Shown here: piece after piece, positions 1 through 12,279 of the stretch | Numbering within the stretch: the first letter of the stretch is position 1 | How the letters are laid out: the number at the start of each line of letters is the position of its first letter | Origin: Erythrocercus mccallii | Lineage: Eukaryota > Chordata > Aves > Passeriformes > Dicruridae | Assembly: GCA_013397435.1 (NCBI GenBank) | Contig: VZRG01000539.1 | Coordinates: 4,721-68,720, forward strand | DNA: 64,000 nucleotides | Direction of reading: 5' to 3' | Program-made: the position numbers and the translations under genes | Notes under the pieces: generated by a model | What the model saw: the letters and a program-made list of their open reading frames with translations, nothing else | Database searches by the model: none | What the model was told of the DNA's origin: nothing

Positions 1-3000
1 TCCTGTCGGCCACCTATTAGCACCTCACCCCCAAGGAGGTGGTTGCAACCTGTCCAACAAGTTTTGGGTGATTGTCCCTTATCAGTGCTGCCAGTGGGCC
101 GCACCCAAGCCATCTCCAAGCTGCTGAATTTCCCTGGAAAGAAACTTAACTCCTACAAAAAGCTACTTTTCCTACAATCAAACTAAATATTACTATAAAA
201 TAACATAACACGAATTACACCATAAGTTCACTTATAACAAAAACAACCAAACCCAGAGACATTAGCATGGGCTCATATATGCCTACAAAGCAAGAGATGA
301 AGAATGAACATGTGCATGTCTGAAAAAGACCAAACAGGAGCCTGGAAGACCTCAGTGGGAATTACACACCACTAAAAGCATGGGGTCATATTGAAGTTTA
401 AGGACATTGAGATCTATACTTAATTTCCACACAGTCCTGTGATAGTGTTGTCTGTGGGGAGGGATGCAGAAATCCCTCCCTGCCCTCAGGCAAGAGCCTC
501 TGCCTTGGTAAGAACCACGGTGCAGGGGGCCACAGGCAGCTTCATCACAGCCACATGCCCCAGAAAGATGCCACCAGCACTGCAGAGCTTCCTCCCTCCT
601 GCTGCTTTCCTCTGGGTGCCATGGCACAGGGTCCTGTGCTGCAGATATGACTGTGCAGCAGTGAATAAAAAAGTGGTTGATAAAAAAATGAGCAAACCTC
701 CCCAGGCAGGACTCAGCAAGCTCTTATCTTCAAAACTTTTGCAAAAGGATGGCAAATGTTACTTCTTGTCCATGCTGCATTTGCATTACATGAACCAAAA
801 ACTTCCAATAAATCATCATGAGCCTGCACTGCATTCCCAGGGAAGAGTCCCAACCCTCCAGGGCAGATTGTGCAGCTGCACCAGCCCTGCTGCCAGCAGC
901 TCCCTGGCAGGCTGCAGACACGAAGGCAAGGGGATAAGACCCTTATTACCTACAAATGAAATCACAGAGAAGCATGGAAAGAAAAAGCTAGCTGGTGCTG
1001 GAATGGGAACGAACAGAGAAAGAGGCACATTATTTTTCTCTTTGATAAAAGGCTCAGGTTTAATCCCCAAATTCTTTGAAATTATCCCCAAAGTAAAAAC
1101 ATCCTTTGAAAATCAGCCCATTCCCTACTACCACCAGCAGAGCAATTGGGGCATTTATGTGAAGGGCAAAGAGGTAGTGACAGCCCGCATTTCTTCCCGA
1201 GTGAAGACAGACCAGTTTCATCAGGCTCTGAAGATGTTCCTCCAGCCACCAAGCAAGGCTGAGGTTTAGGCATCCTGCAGACCACCTGGCACGAGCAGTG
1301 TCCCTTGCTGCCTAGCCCAAATCCTGTTCACCCTGGAGCATCATCAGGATGCTCAAGGCATTAACACATGGGCCCTGAACAAATCCTCTCCAGCAGTTTG
1401 AAGGATAAACTTTGCATGGCAGATGAGTGTTGAGACCACATTGACCCTCTCGTGTCAGAGAACAAAATGTTTCACTATGTCCAGAGGAGCAGTTTGTGCA
1501 GAATGAAATGAAATTACAGGTTTTATTTCACTGGAGTTTGTTCAGAAAGGAGAAGAAAAAGCTTTCTCTTCAGGGTTCTGTAGGAGCCAGGATTCAAGTC
1601 TTGCCTTTGACAGAAAGAGAAAATACTACCCCTGACACTGCTGAATCTCAGCTGGTGAAGTTTTTTCTATCGTCTCTAACATGCACTGTAACAGAACTAC
1701 TTCTCACCTACTGCCCCTTCTTAAGAGGATCAGACATCACCCACTCCAACACCAAAAGGAGTCACGTCAGATATCCCAGATGGAAGTTCTTTCTTTTAAG
1801 TAGGGAGTTTTCTGTTGTCTTACCTGGTTATAGCTGCACTTTTAATCTCTACTTTGATCTACTTCCAAACCTATCCTCAGACACCACAGGAAGCAGTAAG
1901 CATCTGCACGGTCCCTGACAGAGCCAAGGTGCCTTCCAGCTCCAGTGTCAACACAGCAGGACAGGGACATCAGCTGTGTAGTTTTTATTTTGAAGGGTAT
2001 GTTTTGGATGTAAACCACTGAGTATATTACCAAAGAGCATTCTTTCAAACCTAGGTAATGCACATTTTCAGCTTTAAGGCCAAGAACCTTCACCAGATTT
2101 AGTGAGCAAGCGGCTAAGATGTAAGAGGAAGGATATGCTGTTATGTCTAGAATTAAAAGAAAATAAAAATGTGCAACGGTAAAATACACTGTTAAACTGT
2201 TTTAAATCAAAATAATCTCTTGTGTGTTTGACAACTAAAATGAGACAGAAAAATCTCAAGAGCCTTCCACATCCAAGCATTAGAACATACTGTATCAAAC
2301 TCCCCACCTTGGGAAGGTCAGGATTTTCCCGACTGTCATGCCACGCCCACCCCAGCCGCTCTACTCTCTGCCCCGGGGTTGCTCATGCCGAAAACCTCAT
2401 CCCTGCCAGACAGCTTTTTACATCCCACGCTGCTGAATCCTTCCTGCCACTCCACTCTCACGGAATACAAGCTGCTCGAGGATTTCCATTCTGGCTGCTT
2501 CTGAGGAGTAAAATCCTGACAATCCTCTAATGTTCGTTTTATAAAGTGAGGCTTTCACAGCTTTCCTCTGCTTGGGGGTTTGTTTTTATGCTTAAACGTA
2601 ATTTTTGGCTGGCAGCATGACAGATTCAGGAGCTCCAGCTTCTCTGGGGTGATCACATAGCACCCCTCACTGGCAGCCTCCATAAAAGGGCCTTTAAAAT
2701 ATAAAGAGAAGAAATAAACCCCAAAAATGTACCAAATAGAAGATCCAGAGAAACCCAGATTGACAGCAACCATAATATACCTTTCCCTCCTAATTTCGAA
2801 GAAATTACATTTCCAAGACAATTGTAATATTTTTTAAAAGCTAGTCTTTCCTGCAAACAGATCTGGTTTTTCAGAAAACAGAAGTCCTGAGTCTCGTATC
2901 TACTTTTTTTCCTGTGAAGCTACATAAAAACATTTTCTTTGAAGGATCCTTAACTGGGTTCCAACTATCAAAGGTGAGCAGATTAAAGATGATACAAAAA

Positions 3001-6000
3001 ATACATATCCAGAGGACACTTCAGTTGGTGTGTCTCTTACTTTTGCCATAGTTACAAGATTAGGAATAATTTTGTAGTCTTTGTGCAGTCTTGACTGAAT
3101 GCTGGCCAGAGTAAAATTAATTTATTTGAAATCACACACATCTGTAAATTCCTCTGCAGTTTTGGATGGGCTGCTTGCCATTTTTAGTACATTTCAGCTT
3201 CATATCAAAGAGGAAATACTTTCTTTTTCCTATCCAGTTAAATTCATCAATGCAATCTCCCAGGCTGCGCAAGGCAGGGCCCAAAAACTTCTGCGTGGGG
3301 GTTTTGTCTTTCTGTTAAGAGGGCAGGGAATTTATTGCTTCAGGTATTACATTCTGAGATATGACATTTGTATTATTGCACCTTATAAAAATTTTAAAGC
3401 TGTAAATAATCTTTTAGAAGCACACAGGGATTGTATGGGCTTTTTAAAAACATCGTATCCAGGCAAATTTCCAAACAAGGCTTTTAGCAACAGGCATATT
3501 AGGCTGTAATTCCTTTATTTACCTAGTGCCACAACCTCAGCCAACTGTTTGCAGCAATTGTTAATTTACAGCTTGCAATGCACTATCTTTACTTTTTGAT
3601 CCAGTAAGTTCTGTCAGTATACAAACTCATCCCATGAAACTCTCGAGGAACACTCCTGACCTTGCAGGCACAGAATGGCACATTCAAAACACACAATTGA
3701 TGTGCAAGCCCTTACTGGGCAATCTGCTGTGCCACCCACTACATTCCACTTACCAAGAATATTACCAGCAGTGCCCTCAGGTTATTGTGATATTTACTTT
3801 CTGTGATCATATTTTCAATGACTGGATTCATAAACTGAACTATTCCTAGCCCCACCACAGCCAGACTAGTGAGGTCAGGGATGAGCCTGAGGTCTGATAA
3901 AGACAGGTTACAATGGGCTTTCTGGCAAGCACCAGCTCCCAGGGTCAGAGTGCTGCCATCCCAGAAACAGAAGTTTGGGATGAAGTTTGTTTAAAGTGCT
4001 TATTTCTAATTTTTTTTTAACTTCTGATGACTCCAAGAAGGCACATATAAAACAACTGCCTTCCCAAAGACCACAGAAAGCCCTGCCCTGTAGGAAGCTA
4101 CAGGAAATATATTCACAAATGATTTTATAGTGTGAAGAGTGTTAAACCCAGCCCCTTGCTCTGCCAAACTTGGAGAAGAGATTTGAAACAAGCTTTCTCA
4201 CATTTCAGACAGTGAAGTTGTCCACCAGGCTAATGAATTTTTGAGAAACTGTATTCATACTGGAGTAATGAGTAAAATCTGAAAATCTAACATGAACTTA
4301 AACTTGGAAATATTTTTTCTTTCACGATCAATGCATACTTTACCATCTCAATAAAGCTGGAGAAGGCCAGCAAGATGGACTGACAACTCAGGATAAATTA
4401 CATATCAGGGACACCTCTCCTCTGATGAGAACACACTCAGACGCTTCAGGTCCACACCATGGATCATATTCCTTCAGGAAACCCAGTATGGTTTTGGAGA
4501 TGCTAAGCATGTATGTGAGTTCCTCTCTACAACCTAAGTGGCTGGGAAATCAAGATGCTACAGCATAAAGCACTGAAATTTTTTATTTAGGGAGATCAAG
4601 GTCTCATATAAACCTAACCCTAGTCAGAATTCAGAAAGCATTCTCTTCCTTACATAGATCACTTTCCACAAACACTGTTCTGTTTTATTTACCAGTCAAA
4701 ACAACAATAGGATTAAGATCCATGTACAAGTTTAGGGACCAGAGGCCTGCTTTTTACCAGCAAAGGATGATAGCCCAAGTACCTAGTCCATCACAGATTT
4801 CCTGTGGGACTATAACTACTTCCATGGCTCACTGTCACTGAGTGGGTGTAAATTTAAAAAAAAAATCTAAATATGCTTAAAAATCTGAGCCCTACACACT
4901 ATGGATCTCATTTTCCAATGCAGTACCTTTTAACTTCTTAGTGTATTTTGTGAGAATAAATACAATGAAGATTGAGAAGCAGTCAGAAGATACTCTGACT
5001 TGCCTAAGAGATTTTTTTCCCTTGAGAAGTTAGCATAGGCAAAAAGAACTTCTTTAACTTTGGAGACAAAATACACATGCCAATCTCAAACCCCACCAAG
5101 ACAGGTAATGGAATTATTTCTCACGTGTAGGTATTCGCACTGCACATTTGTACATTTTAAATTATTAAGGGTATATATTGATTTGACCTTGGGGCAAAGC
5201 TTGGATATCATTCACCTGCTGTAAACACAGCCATAAACCAGCACTGCTATTTTGCATTCCTCTGCACAGTGCATCACTACTGCCTGCTGTATTTCTAACC
5301 TGGTATGCATTTTTCACCAGAGCCTGCGAGTCAAATGAGTCCTGTCATGCCCCGTGATGTGATGGGGGTAACAAAGATTTGAGGAGAGCCTGTGACAGAG
5401 CTCTGTGTGTCCTGTCTGCCTGGCTGCTCGCACACCTTGTCAGCTGGATAGGCAAAAATGTACTGGGATTGTTGTTTCCCCGGAAGCTCAAAGGACTGAC
5501 CATCTTCACACTGCCAGCACAAGTGAATGGGACTCAGTCTCTGCCTTTCCCCAGACTTACCAATGAAAGCAAAGCAGAAGCCATAAAAAACAGCTATGCA
5601 GACACCAGCACCTTCTCATCATCTTTTTAAACATGCCAATTATTCTCTCTTCTCTCCATAGGGGTGGTGACTACAAGTCTGCTTCTTCTAAGCCTCAGAT
5701 GAAGGAGTTAACATCTTCCAGGGGAGGGAGTAGGTCCACATTTCCATTTCGTAAGGACAGAGGTATAATATCTGCAGAGAGTTCTGCCCTGTTGTTTCTT
5801 CTCAGCAGGAACAATCAGCCCCCCAAAAGTATGTGGACTAATGGGGGAGTAAATATTTCCAACTTGCAGCACAAGGGAATGCAGAAACTGCAGGCAGGCA
5901 TCCAGATCAAGTGTTCAGCAATAAAATAGTCTCTTGAACTGATCAGGAATCACAGCCTAAGGCCCACTCTTAGCTAATCTGTCACTTGCTGTGAGTGGTC

Positions 6001-6690
6001 TATATATCCATAAACACCAGCAGGTGTGAGATACATCTCTAGTATGTACACTTACAAAAAATGTATGGATTTGTATATATGAATAGAAATCTATCAAAAT
6101 CCTTCACACTTGGACATGAAAATCAGAGAACAGCAAATTGCTGCCAGAAGACAGAATTTAATTTTGAAATCATTGCTTTGGTGGGCTTCTCGTTGGTGAA
6201 AATAGCACTTATAAACTGTGATACAAAGAAGTGCCCAGAGAGATTATTCTTTAATGATCACGAGTACAGGCTCCCCCAAAATAAAGAGATACTTACAGAT
6301 CTGTTGCCAAAAGACATTTGTGTAGCTCCATAAATACTCTTTTTCAGAAAGTCTAAAGCTCCCAGGATGGTCACCCAGAAACCATCCTGACACATCTCAC
6401 TTGTAGTTCTCAACAAGAAAAACATGCTATTTTCTCACACCTTTCTAGGAAGTAATTTGAGAAGATTTTGGCTCAGAATGAGGTGCTCTGCAATAATTGT
6501 AATCTTAGGTTTTCAAACTAAAAAGACTGATTCCAGCATTTTAATGCCTGAACACATAATCAACCACATCAGCTCAGAGCTCTCACAACACTTTTATGTT
6601 GCCTTCTGTGCTTACACCTTTGTTTCTCCAGAAAATAAATCAATATTTTCTTAATATTTGAAGAAAAAAAATTGTTCGTGATAAATGAGC
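1..6690. other. intergenic, no gene recognised
   Basis: I see no exon with homology I can name and no clear interspersed repeat. The longest open frame is 439-1269 on the plus strand (276 codons from a GTG), discussed as a finding. In mammals SH3RF3 ends tail-to-tail with SEPTIN10, so its last exons might be expected on the left, but I found no SH3 domain coding sequence here. Confidence 0.6.
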
Positions 6691-6875
6691 TACAGAATTA
6701 TGGAGCTGCTGATGCTGGAAGGGACCTCTGGGGCCCACCTACTCCAAACCCCCAACAAAAGCAGGTTTAACCAGACAGGGCTGCTCAGTGCCACGGTCCT
6801 TTCCCCAAAAGCAAAAGCCATGTGCTTTGAGCGCACCCTAGTGAACATCCTGTTGAAGCTTTTTTTGTGGTTTAA
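6691..6875 (-). repeat. CR1 LINE fragment (3' end)
   Basis: Starts with the reverse complement of the CR1 3' end (TACAGAATTATGGAG, then GCTGGAAGGGACCTCTGGGG) and continues into the CR1 pattern AAGCAGGTTTAACCAGACAG. The element points left. It is 5'-truncated, as most avian CR1 copies are. Confidence 0.85.
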
Positions 6876-7050
6876 CAATCCTGCAAGTTTCTATATTTCA
6901 CTATCAGTGCTTTGCTGCCTTGATGCTGGAATCTGGATTTTAAAAAACACATTTATTAAAGAAAACATGGAGACGTAGATGCCTCAGTACTTCATACAGT
7001 TGGGTATTTTATCCATCCATGAATTACACTAAATTACTTTTTGTAGTGAT

Positions 7051-7090
7051 GTGAATGTGAATTACAGAATGTGAATGTGAATTACAGAAG
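7051..7090. repeat. 20-bp tandem duplication
   Basis: Two adjacent copies of GTGAATGTGAATTACAGAAT differ only at the last base. A partial third copy of the TGAATTACA core lies 30 bp upstream. Confidence 0.9.
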
Positions 7091-7200
7091 TCTTCACAAA
7101 GGTCTTGAAAAGCTACTCGTTTTCCTTTCGAGTATTTTTCTTCCTATATAAATATTATGTTGCTCCTGTCACAAGAGGTTTGTGTTTCCTTAAGTTAAAA

Positions 7201-7740
7201 CCATAGAATCACAGAATAGCTCAAGTTGGAAGGGACCCATAAGGATTGAGCCCAAGTCTCTCCTGCTCCTTGCAGGACTACCTAAAATTAAACCATATGA
7301 CTAAGAGCATATTCCAGATTCCTGAATTCTGACAGGCTTGGTGCTGTAACCACTGTGCTGGGGAGCCTGTTCCAACCATCCTCCCAGTGAAAAGTCTTTT
7401 TCTAATATTCAGTCTGAACTTCCTCTGCATTTCTGGCACTTGCTCCTGTTAATTTCCATCAGCTGGGGAGCGCACAGCTCTGTAGCCTATCCAGATGTCT
7501 CTCTAAGGCCTCTCTACCCTAGAGGGAGTCCACAGCTTCCCTAATTTAGTATCATCAATAAACTTCCCTAATGTACATTCAACTCCTATGTATGGTTCAT
7601 TTATAAAAACATTAAAGAGCGCTGATTCGAAAAGTGAGCCTTGGGGTGACTGACTGCCAGCTTGATGTAACCCCATTTACTGCAAATCTATTTAAACCCA
7701 ACCTGTTAGCCAGATTTAAGATAAAACTCCTTACTGGCTG
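7201..7740 (-). repeat. CR1 LINE fragment
   Basis: Begins CATAGAATCACAGAATAG, then GTTGGAAGGGACCCATAAGG, and continues through typical CR1 stretches (GGGGAGCCTGTTCCA, GAGCCTTGGGGTGAC, GTAACCCCATTTACTG). The element points left and is about 540 bp long, considerably diverged. Confidence 0.9.
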
Positions 7741-9077
7741 TATCTTGTTACTGGCAAAGTAACTTTAAAGACAGAGTTGTGAATAAATACACAAAATATA
7801 TATGGAAAATAACCTTAAGAAAAGGATTCAAAAACACAAAGCCTTCAGATTTGTAAAGGGTGTAAATAATCTCGCAGCAGCCACTTGAAGAAGGTACCAT
7901 AACAATAAAGAGACCTTAATAAGCGGTCCTGAAACCATTTCACATGCACAATAAACCTCTCTGAAGACTTCAATTGAAAAGCACATGGCTAAGATAAACC
8001 AAAAGGAAAAATATATGTTTTCATTTACCACCACTATTAATTCTCCACTTCTAGACAATATTGTTCATTGTTCCTTTGAATTGTATTTGACTGTCAGGCT
8101 GTGATATGCACTTGTGCACTGGTATCTCATCTTTGGGCAAACTTAAAATAACAGTAGAATGTCCCACACTTCCAGATGATTCTCCACTGTTTAAATGAAT
8201 ATAAGGAAAGAAAAAGGGAAACCCACCGGCTCTCTCACTTTGTGCTATGTTGTTTTTGTGCTACAACTGAACAATCCCTTTTTGACTGTCACCTGTTCCA
8301 AAGACCTGCACCAGTCTTGTTTTGCTGCTGAGTCCTGCAGAGCCAGCACATGCAGGGCACAGAAACCCATCTGACCAAGACATGGTACCACATGTCCCTA
8401 TTCATGGTCCCCAGCTGTCAAAGCACAGCACATCCTCTAGCACTGGCCAGACACAGAGCTATCTAGGTCAAACAGTATTTAACTATTCTCAGTCTTTGTC
8501 CTCAGCAAAGTGGCCAGACTATAGACAGCTAAATCTGTCTTTTGATGCAGTTTTGTAACACTCATGAAGAGCTGTGCTTGAGCTAACTAATATCAGCAGC
8601 TATGATAGAACATAACTAGGGAGATAACTGAGTGCTGGCAATATGCATCATTCAATTATTATTACATTTTGTTCAAGATCACTTGAAAACACTTCCAAAT
8701 CATTTAAAAAATATCTTTTTCTTTTCATTTGGCTGCTACCACCTTTAAGAAAGGCATATCCCCTCTTTCTAATCCAAATGCAAATGGCCCAGTCAATGAT
8801 AGAAAGTCAAAGTCTTTTATCAAACTACACTTTGGGCAGGAAGGAACAATCACAGGGCATGGCCCTGCCCCATTTTCTTCTCTTGAACAAAGTCATATGT
8901 TGGCTGAATGTGTGGGCTAAATGAGTATCTCCTCTTAACCTTTTCCTCCTATTTTACAGCCTCTTCTGTCTGTAGAGATGACTGAATTAGCAGTTTGACC
9001 CTTTCCTGGTCAATGAAGAATTTATGTCTCATTATCTATTCCTTCTCACTGAAGGAAAACAATCTTTTATGTACTGA
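7741..9077. other. intergenic, nothing recognised
   Basis: AT-rich unique-looking DNA between two CR1 copies. Only short open frames, none with features I recognise. Confidence 0.6.
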
Positions 9078-9696
9078 TTGGGCAGAACACTGATTGAGAA
9101 CAGCCCTGCAGGAGACTTGGGGTTGATGGTTCATGGAAAACTCAACATGAGCAGGCAATGTGCAGTTCAGGAAAGCCAACCACATCGTGGGCTGCATCCC
9201 AAGCAGGATGAGGAAGGGGACTCTGCCCCTCTACTCTGCTCTTGTGCAACCCCACCTGGAGTCCTGCATTCAGCTCAGGATGGAACATGGAATTGGTGGA
9301 GCAAGTCCAGAGGAGGGCCACAAAGTTAGTAAGGGGACTGGAGCACATACCCTACAAAGGTAGGCTGAGAAAGTTGGGGGTGTTCAGTCCCAAGAAGAGA
9401 AGGTTGTGTGGAACAAACCTTCCAGTATTTGGAGGAGGTCTAAGCCAGTGAGGGAGGGACTCTGTCAGGAACTAGTGATAGCACAAGGAGCAATGCGTAC
9501 AAATTAAAAGAGGGGAAATTTACGTTAGATATTAGGAAGAAATTCTTTACTGTGAGGGTGGTGAGGACTGGAACAGGTTCTCCCCAGGGAGGCTGTGGAT
9601 GTCCCATCCCTGGCACTGTTCAGAGCCAGGTTGGATGAAGCATTGAGTAGCCTGGTGTAGTGGGAGGTGTCCTTGTCCACACCAGGGGCCTGAAAA
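9078..9696 (+). repeat. CR1 LINE fragment, lacking its 3' tail
   Basis: Contains translated and untranslated CR1 landmarks in order: GTGGGCTGCATCCCAAGCAG, CCCCTCTACTCTGCTCT, CAACCCCACCTGGAGTCCTG, GTCCAGAGGAGGGCCACAAAG and GAGGCTGTGGATGTCCCATC. It stops at ACCAGGGGCCTGAAAAG where a second CR1 end begins, so its own 3' terminus is missing. Coding frames are broken. Confidence 0.92.
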
Positions 9697-9890
9697 GCTC
9701 CCCAGGGCAGTGGTCATGACACCAAGTCTGTCAGAGTTCAAGGAAGTGTCTAGACAATGTTCTTGGTCATGGTTTGGATCTCATGGTAGTCCTGCAAGGA
9801 GCAGAGCACTGGAGTCAATGAACCTTAAGGGTCTCTTCCAACTCCTTATGGTTTTCTTCCAACTTGAGATATTCTGTGACTATATGGTAA
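9697..9890 (+). repeat. second CR1 LINE 3' end
   Basis: Runs CTCCCCAGGGCAGTGGTCAT, then GAGTTCAAGGAAGTGTCTAG, GGGTCTCTTCCAACT and GATATTCTGTGACTATATGG. This is a separate CR1 3' end of another subfamily, joined directly to the previous fragment in the same orientation. Confidence 0.85.
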
Positions 9891-12053
9891 GTACCATGGG
9901 ATATGACAAGTATATCACAAGTCACACTGCCCTTCTGGTACAGGTCACACAAATCACCTATTTTTTCCTTTCACTGAATGACTTAAAATATTTAAAACAG
10001 ATATTTTTCAGTTAAATGTTAAATCTTACTCCTTTTTAATAACACATGAGGGACAGGAAGCAGAACAAGAGTAACACTTAAGCAAAACCAATCTATTTTA
10101 TTTCTGTCAAGTTAGTATTTCATTTTTAAACAATCAAACAACACAACTCCAGAGAACTCCACCTCTTACAGCTTCCCATTAGTTATCATGACTACTGAAA
10201 ACATACAAAGCACTTAGAACTTGTTTTAACCAACGTCGAGTTTTTGTAAATCTTCAACTGTAACTGAATACCACAATTATAAACATCAAATATAGGTACT
10301 TTCCATACTGAGTTAGTAATATCAGATGAACTATGCTGCAACAGTACAGCATTGCAAAAATATCTCAGTAAATTTTGATTAAAAAGACTGTATCTGAAAT
10401 TTAGAACACTGCTTGTTACATAAAAGCCTACAAACAAAAATCTGTCAGCAAAATCAGTAAATGGTTCAATATGTCAGTAGTTGTATTAAATAACACTTAG
10501 TGGACTCAAACAATACCATTTGAAAAGAACTCTTTAGGAAGCTTGTAGTGGATATATTCACTGAATACTTCTGCACTACATTATTCATAGTCTGAATGGA
10601 ACTGTTTATGGCAGGTACACCTTTGGCACAATGCATTTAAAATTAAAGCAAGCTGACCACATTTATGTAAGACAAACATATATCAAGGCAGAGCTGTAAC
10701 AGAAAGCCCGTGACGACAATGACAGTAACTACCACACTGTGTGTGTACAGATCATGCTTAAAAATTATTCTTTTGCAGAATGCAGTAACAAGAGATATTA
10801 GCCAAACATTTTAGTAAGAAACCAGAACTCCTATACCTTCAAGAGCACACCATGAATCACTGCTTTCTCATGAGAAATTATCAATATTGTGTCTTCTGTC
10901 ACCAGTATTACATAAAGCTGGAACTGAAAAACCACAGCAAGCATATGAACTTAACATACTCTGAAGAAATAAAACTAAACCAGAGGAATTACTCATAGTA
11001 GTGCAGATAATGACTTCTGTTACCAAGAATTCCACTTTCATATGTAAATCCAGAAAAAAAGGAATCTAGGAAAAGGAATTCGTTAACAGTAAGTCAAATG
11101 CAATAAATTTTGGCCAAATTAGGCTTCCAGCATACACCCCAAAAATGTCAAAGCTTGATAATATCTGTGGAAATATGTTCACCAATGCAGCTTCTAAAGT
11201 TCTTCAGAATCTAGTAGTTATAAATAAATTCAGAACCAAGAAATCTACTTTCAACTGCAGGAAGTTATTAATTAACAAATGTTATCTGCAGTAGATTTGC
11301 AAGTTATCAGGAAAGAAAATGAGTAAGTTAATTGACTTCTGATTTTGGTGGTGAAAAAGCATTTAAGTCAATTTAATTTAATATATGAATATTTAATTCA
11401 ATGGGGTTTTTATATAAATCAGTTGGGCATGTTATTCTGGACACTACTTTTGAAAGTATTTCTGAATTTTCACCATTTATTCAAGTTTTTCTTTTGAAAG
11501 TGGTAAAAGAAGGAAGTGGGTGGATGGGAAGGAAGTGATATCTTTACTGGGTCATATTCTGCACTTCGTGTTTTTACAGCCAATTTTATCAATCTCATCT
11601 CTCAAAAACCTGTACAAGGAAGACAAATCTAATATAGGCCAACAGCAGTTAGACTGCTTCATAAAACTACTAACACATCCTATAAAACTACTAACACATC
11701 CTACATTCAAAACCTGAGTGCTGCAATCAAATACTATGCCTGAAATTCCCTGGGTGAATTTCTCTCTCTAACTCCTCCTTCTCACTCTCTCGCTCGCTCT
11801 GCTCTCCAACATTCATAGCTCCTTCCTCTCTGACATGAAAGCATTGGACTTCAAGTTGAAAATCTTGGTTCTTTCATGGAAAAAAAGAAAAGAAAGATAA
11901 AACAATGCTCATACAGTAATTACTGTAGCAATAAATCCAAGCATGAGGGTATTTTACACACTTTTGTCTTCTTATCACAGAATAGGAGCATGTTTCTGTC
12001 TTTTCTAAAAGATTACTGAAATTTGAGTTATAAAAGTGAATGTGAAGAATTTT
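9890..12053 (-). other. SEPTIN10: unique AT-rich region, probable SEPTIN10 terminal exon and 3'UTR
   Basis: This 2.1-kb stretch has no recognisable repeat except a 21-bp tandem duplication at 11661-11702 and a CT-rich tract near 11760-11812, and it has no convincing ORF. A minus-strand AATAAA lies at 10097-10102, close to the CR1 block that ends the region. Position and composition fit the long 3'UTR usual in SEPT6-group genes, but I found no convincing acceptor with a short coding tail, so the boundaries are a guess. Confidence 0.4.
11661..11702. repeat. 21-bp tandem duplication
   Basis: Two perfect adjacent copies of a 21-bp unit, ATAAAACTACTAACACATCC plus T, in the probable SEPTIN10 3' region. 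Confidence 0.9.
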
Positions 12054-12090
12054 TTTATTGCTGCCTCTGATGACTAGCATCAGCACTTAC
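12054..12090 (-). other. SEPTIN10: alternative 3' end of SEPTIN10: read-through tail, stop and poly(A) signal
   Basis: If the exon 9 donor is ignored, eleven more codons lead to TAA at 12055-12057. The hexamer AATAAA at 12054-12059 overlaps that stop, so a compact mRNA with almost no 3'UTR could end just downstream. The arrangement is seen directly; its use is inferred. Confidence 0.45.
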
Positions 12091-12279
12091 TTTTTGCAGT
12101 CTTTGTGTCTTCAAACTAACAACAGGGGTAGAAACAGACACTTGTGACTGAATCGATACAGTGATAGCTTTCCTCTCAATAAACTGAGCTATTTCATCTT
12201 CTAGAAATTTTTTCTTTTCCTCTAATTTCAGCTCCTCTTCTTGATGCATTAGCATAAGACGTTCATATTTAGTCAGTAC
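12091..12279 (-). CDS. SEPTIN10: SEPTIN10 coding exon 9 (end of coiled coil)
   Basis: Residues 363-425. Acceptor TTTCTTTAAATAG. It encodes VLTKYERLMLMHQEEELKLEE, then a Lys/Glu-rich helix and a Ser/Val-rich tail ending RLQK. A strong donor, AAA|GTAAGT, follows at 12090. If it is used, the protein continues in a small terminal exon I could not find; if it is not used, reading continues 11 codons (VSADASHQRQQ) to TAA at 12055-12057. SEPT6-group relatives often end in a short extra exon, so both ends may be made. Confidence 0.88.

Noticed and set aside
5633..5929. 98-codon plus-strand frame considered as an SH3RF3 exon
   Set aside because: No SH3 motifs (ALYDY, GWW or similar) and no splice context; judged chance.
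11041..11090. Possible terminal SEPTIN10 acceptor (TTCCTTTTCCTAG on the minus strand)
   Set aside because: The acceptor looks fair, but the sequence after it reads into a long unrelated frame, not a short SEPT6-group tail.
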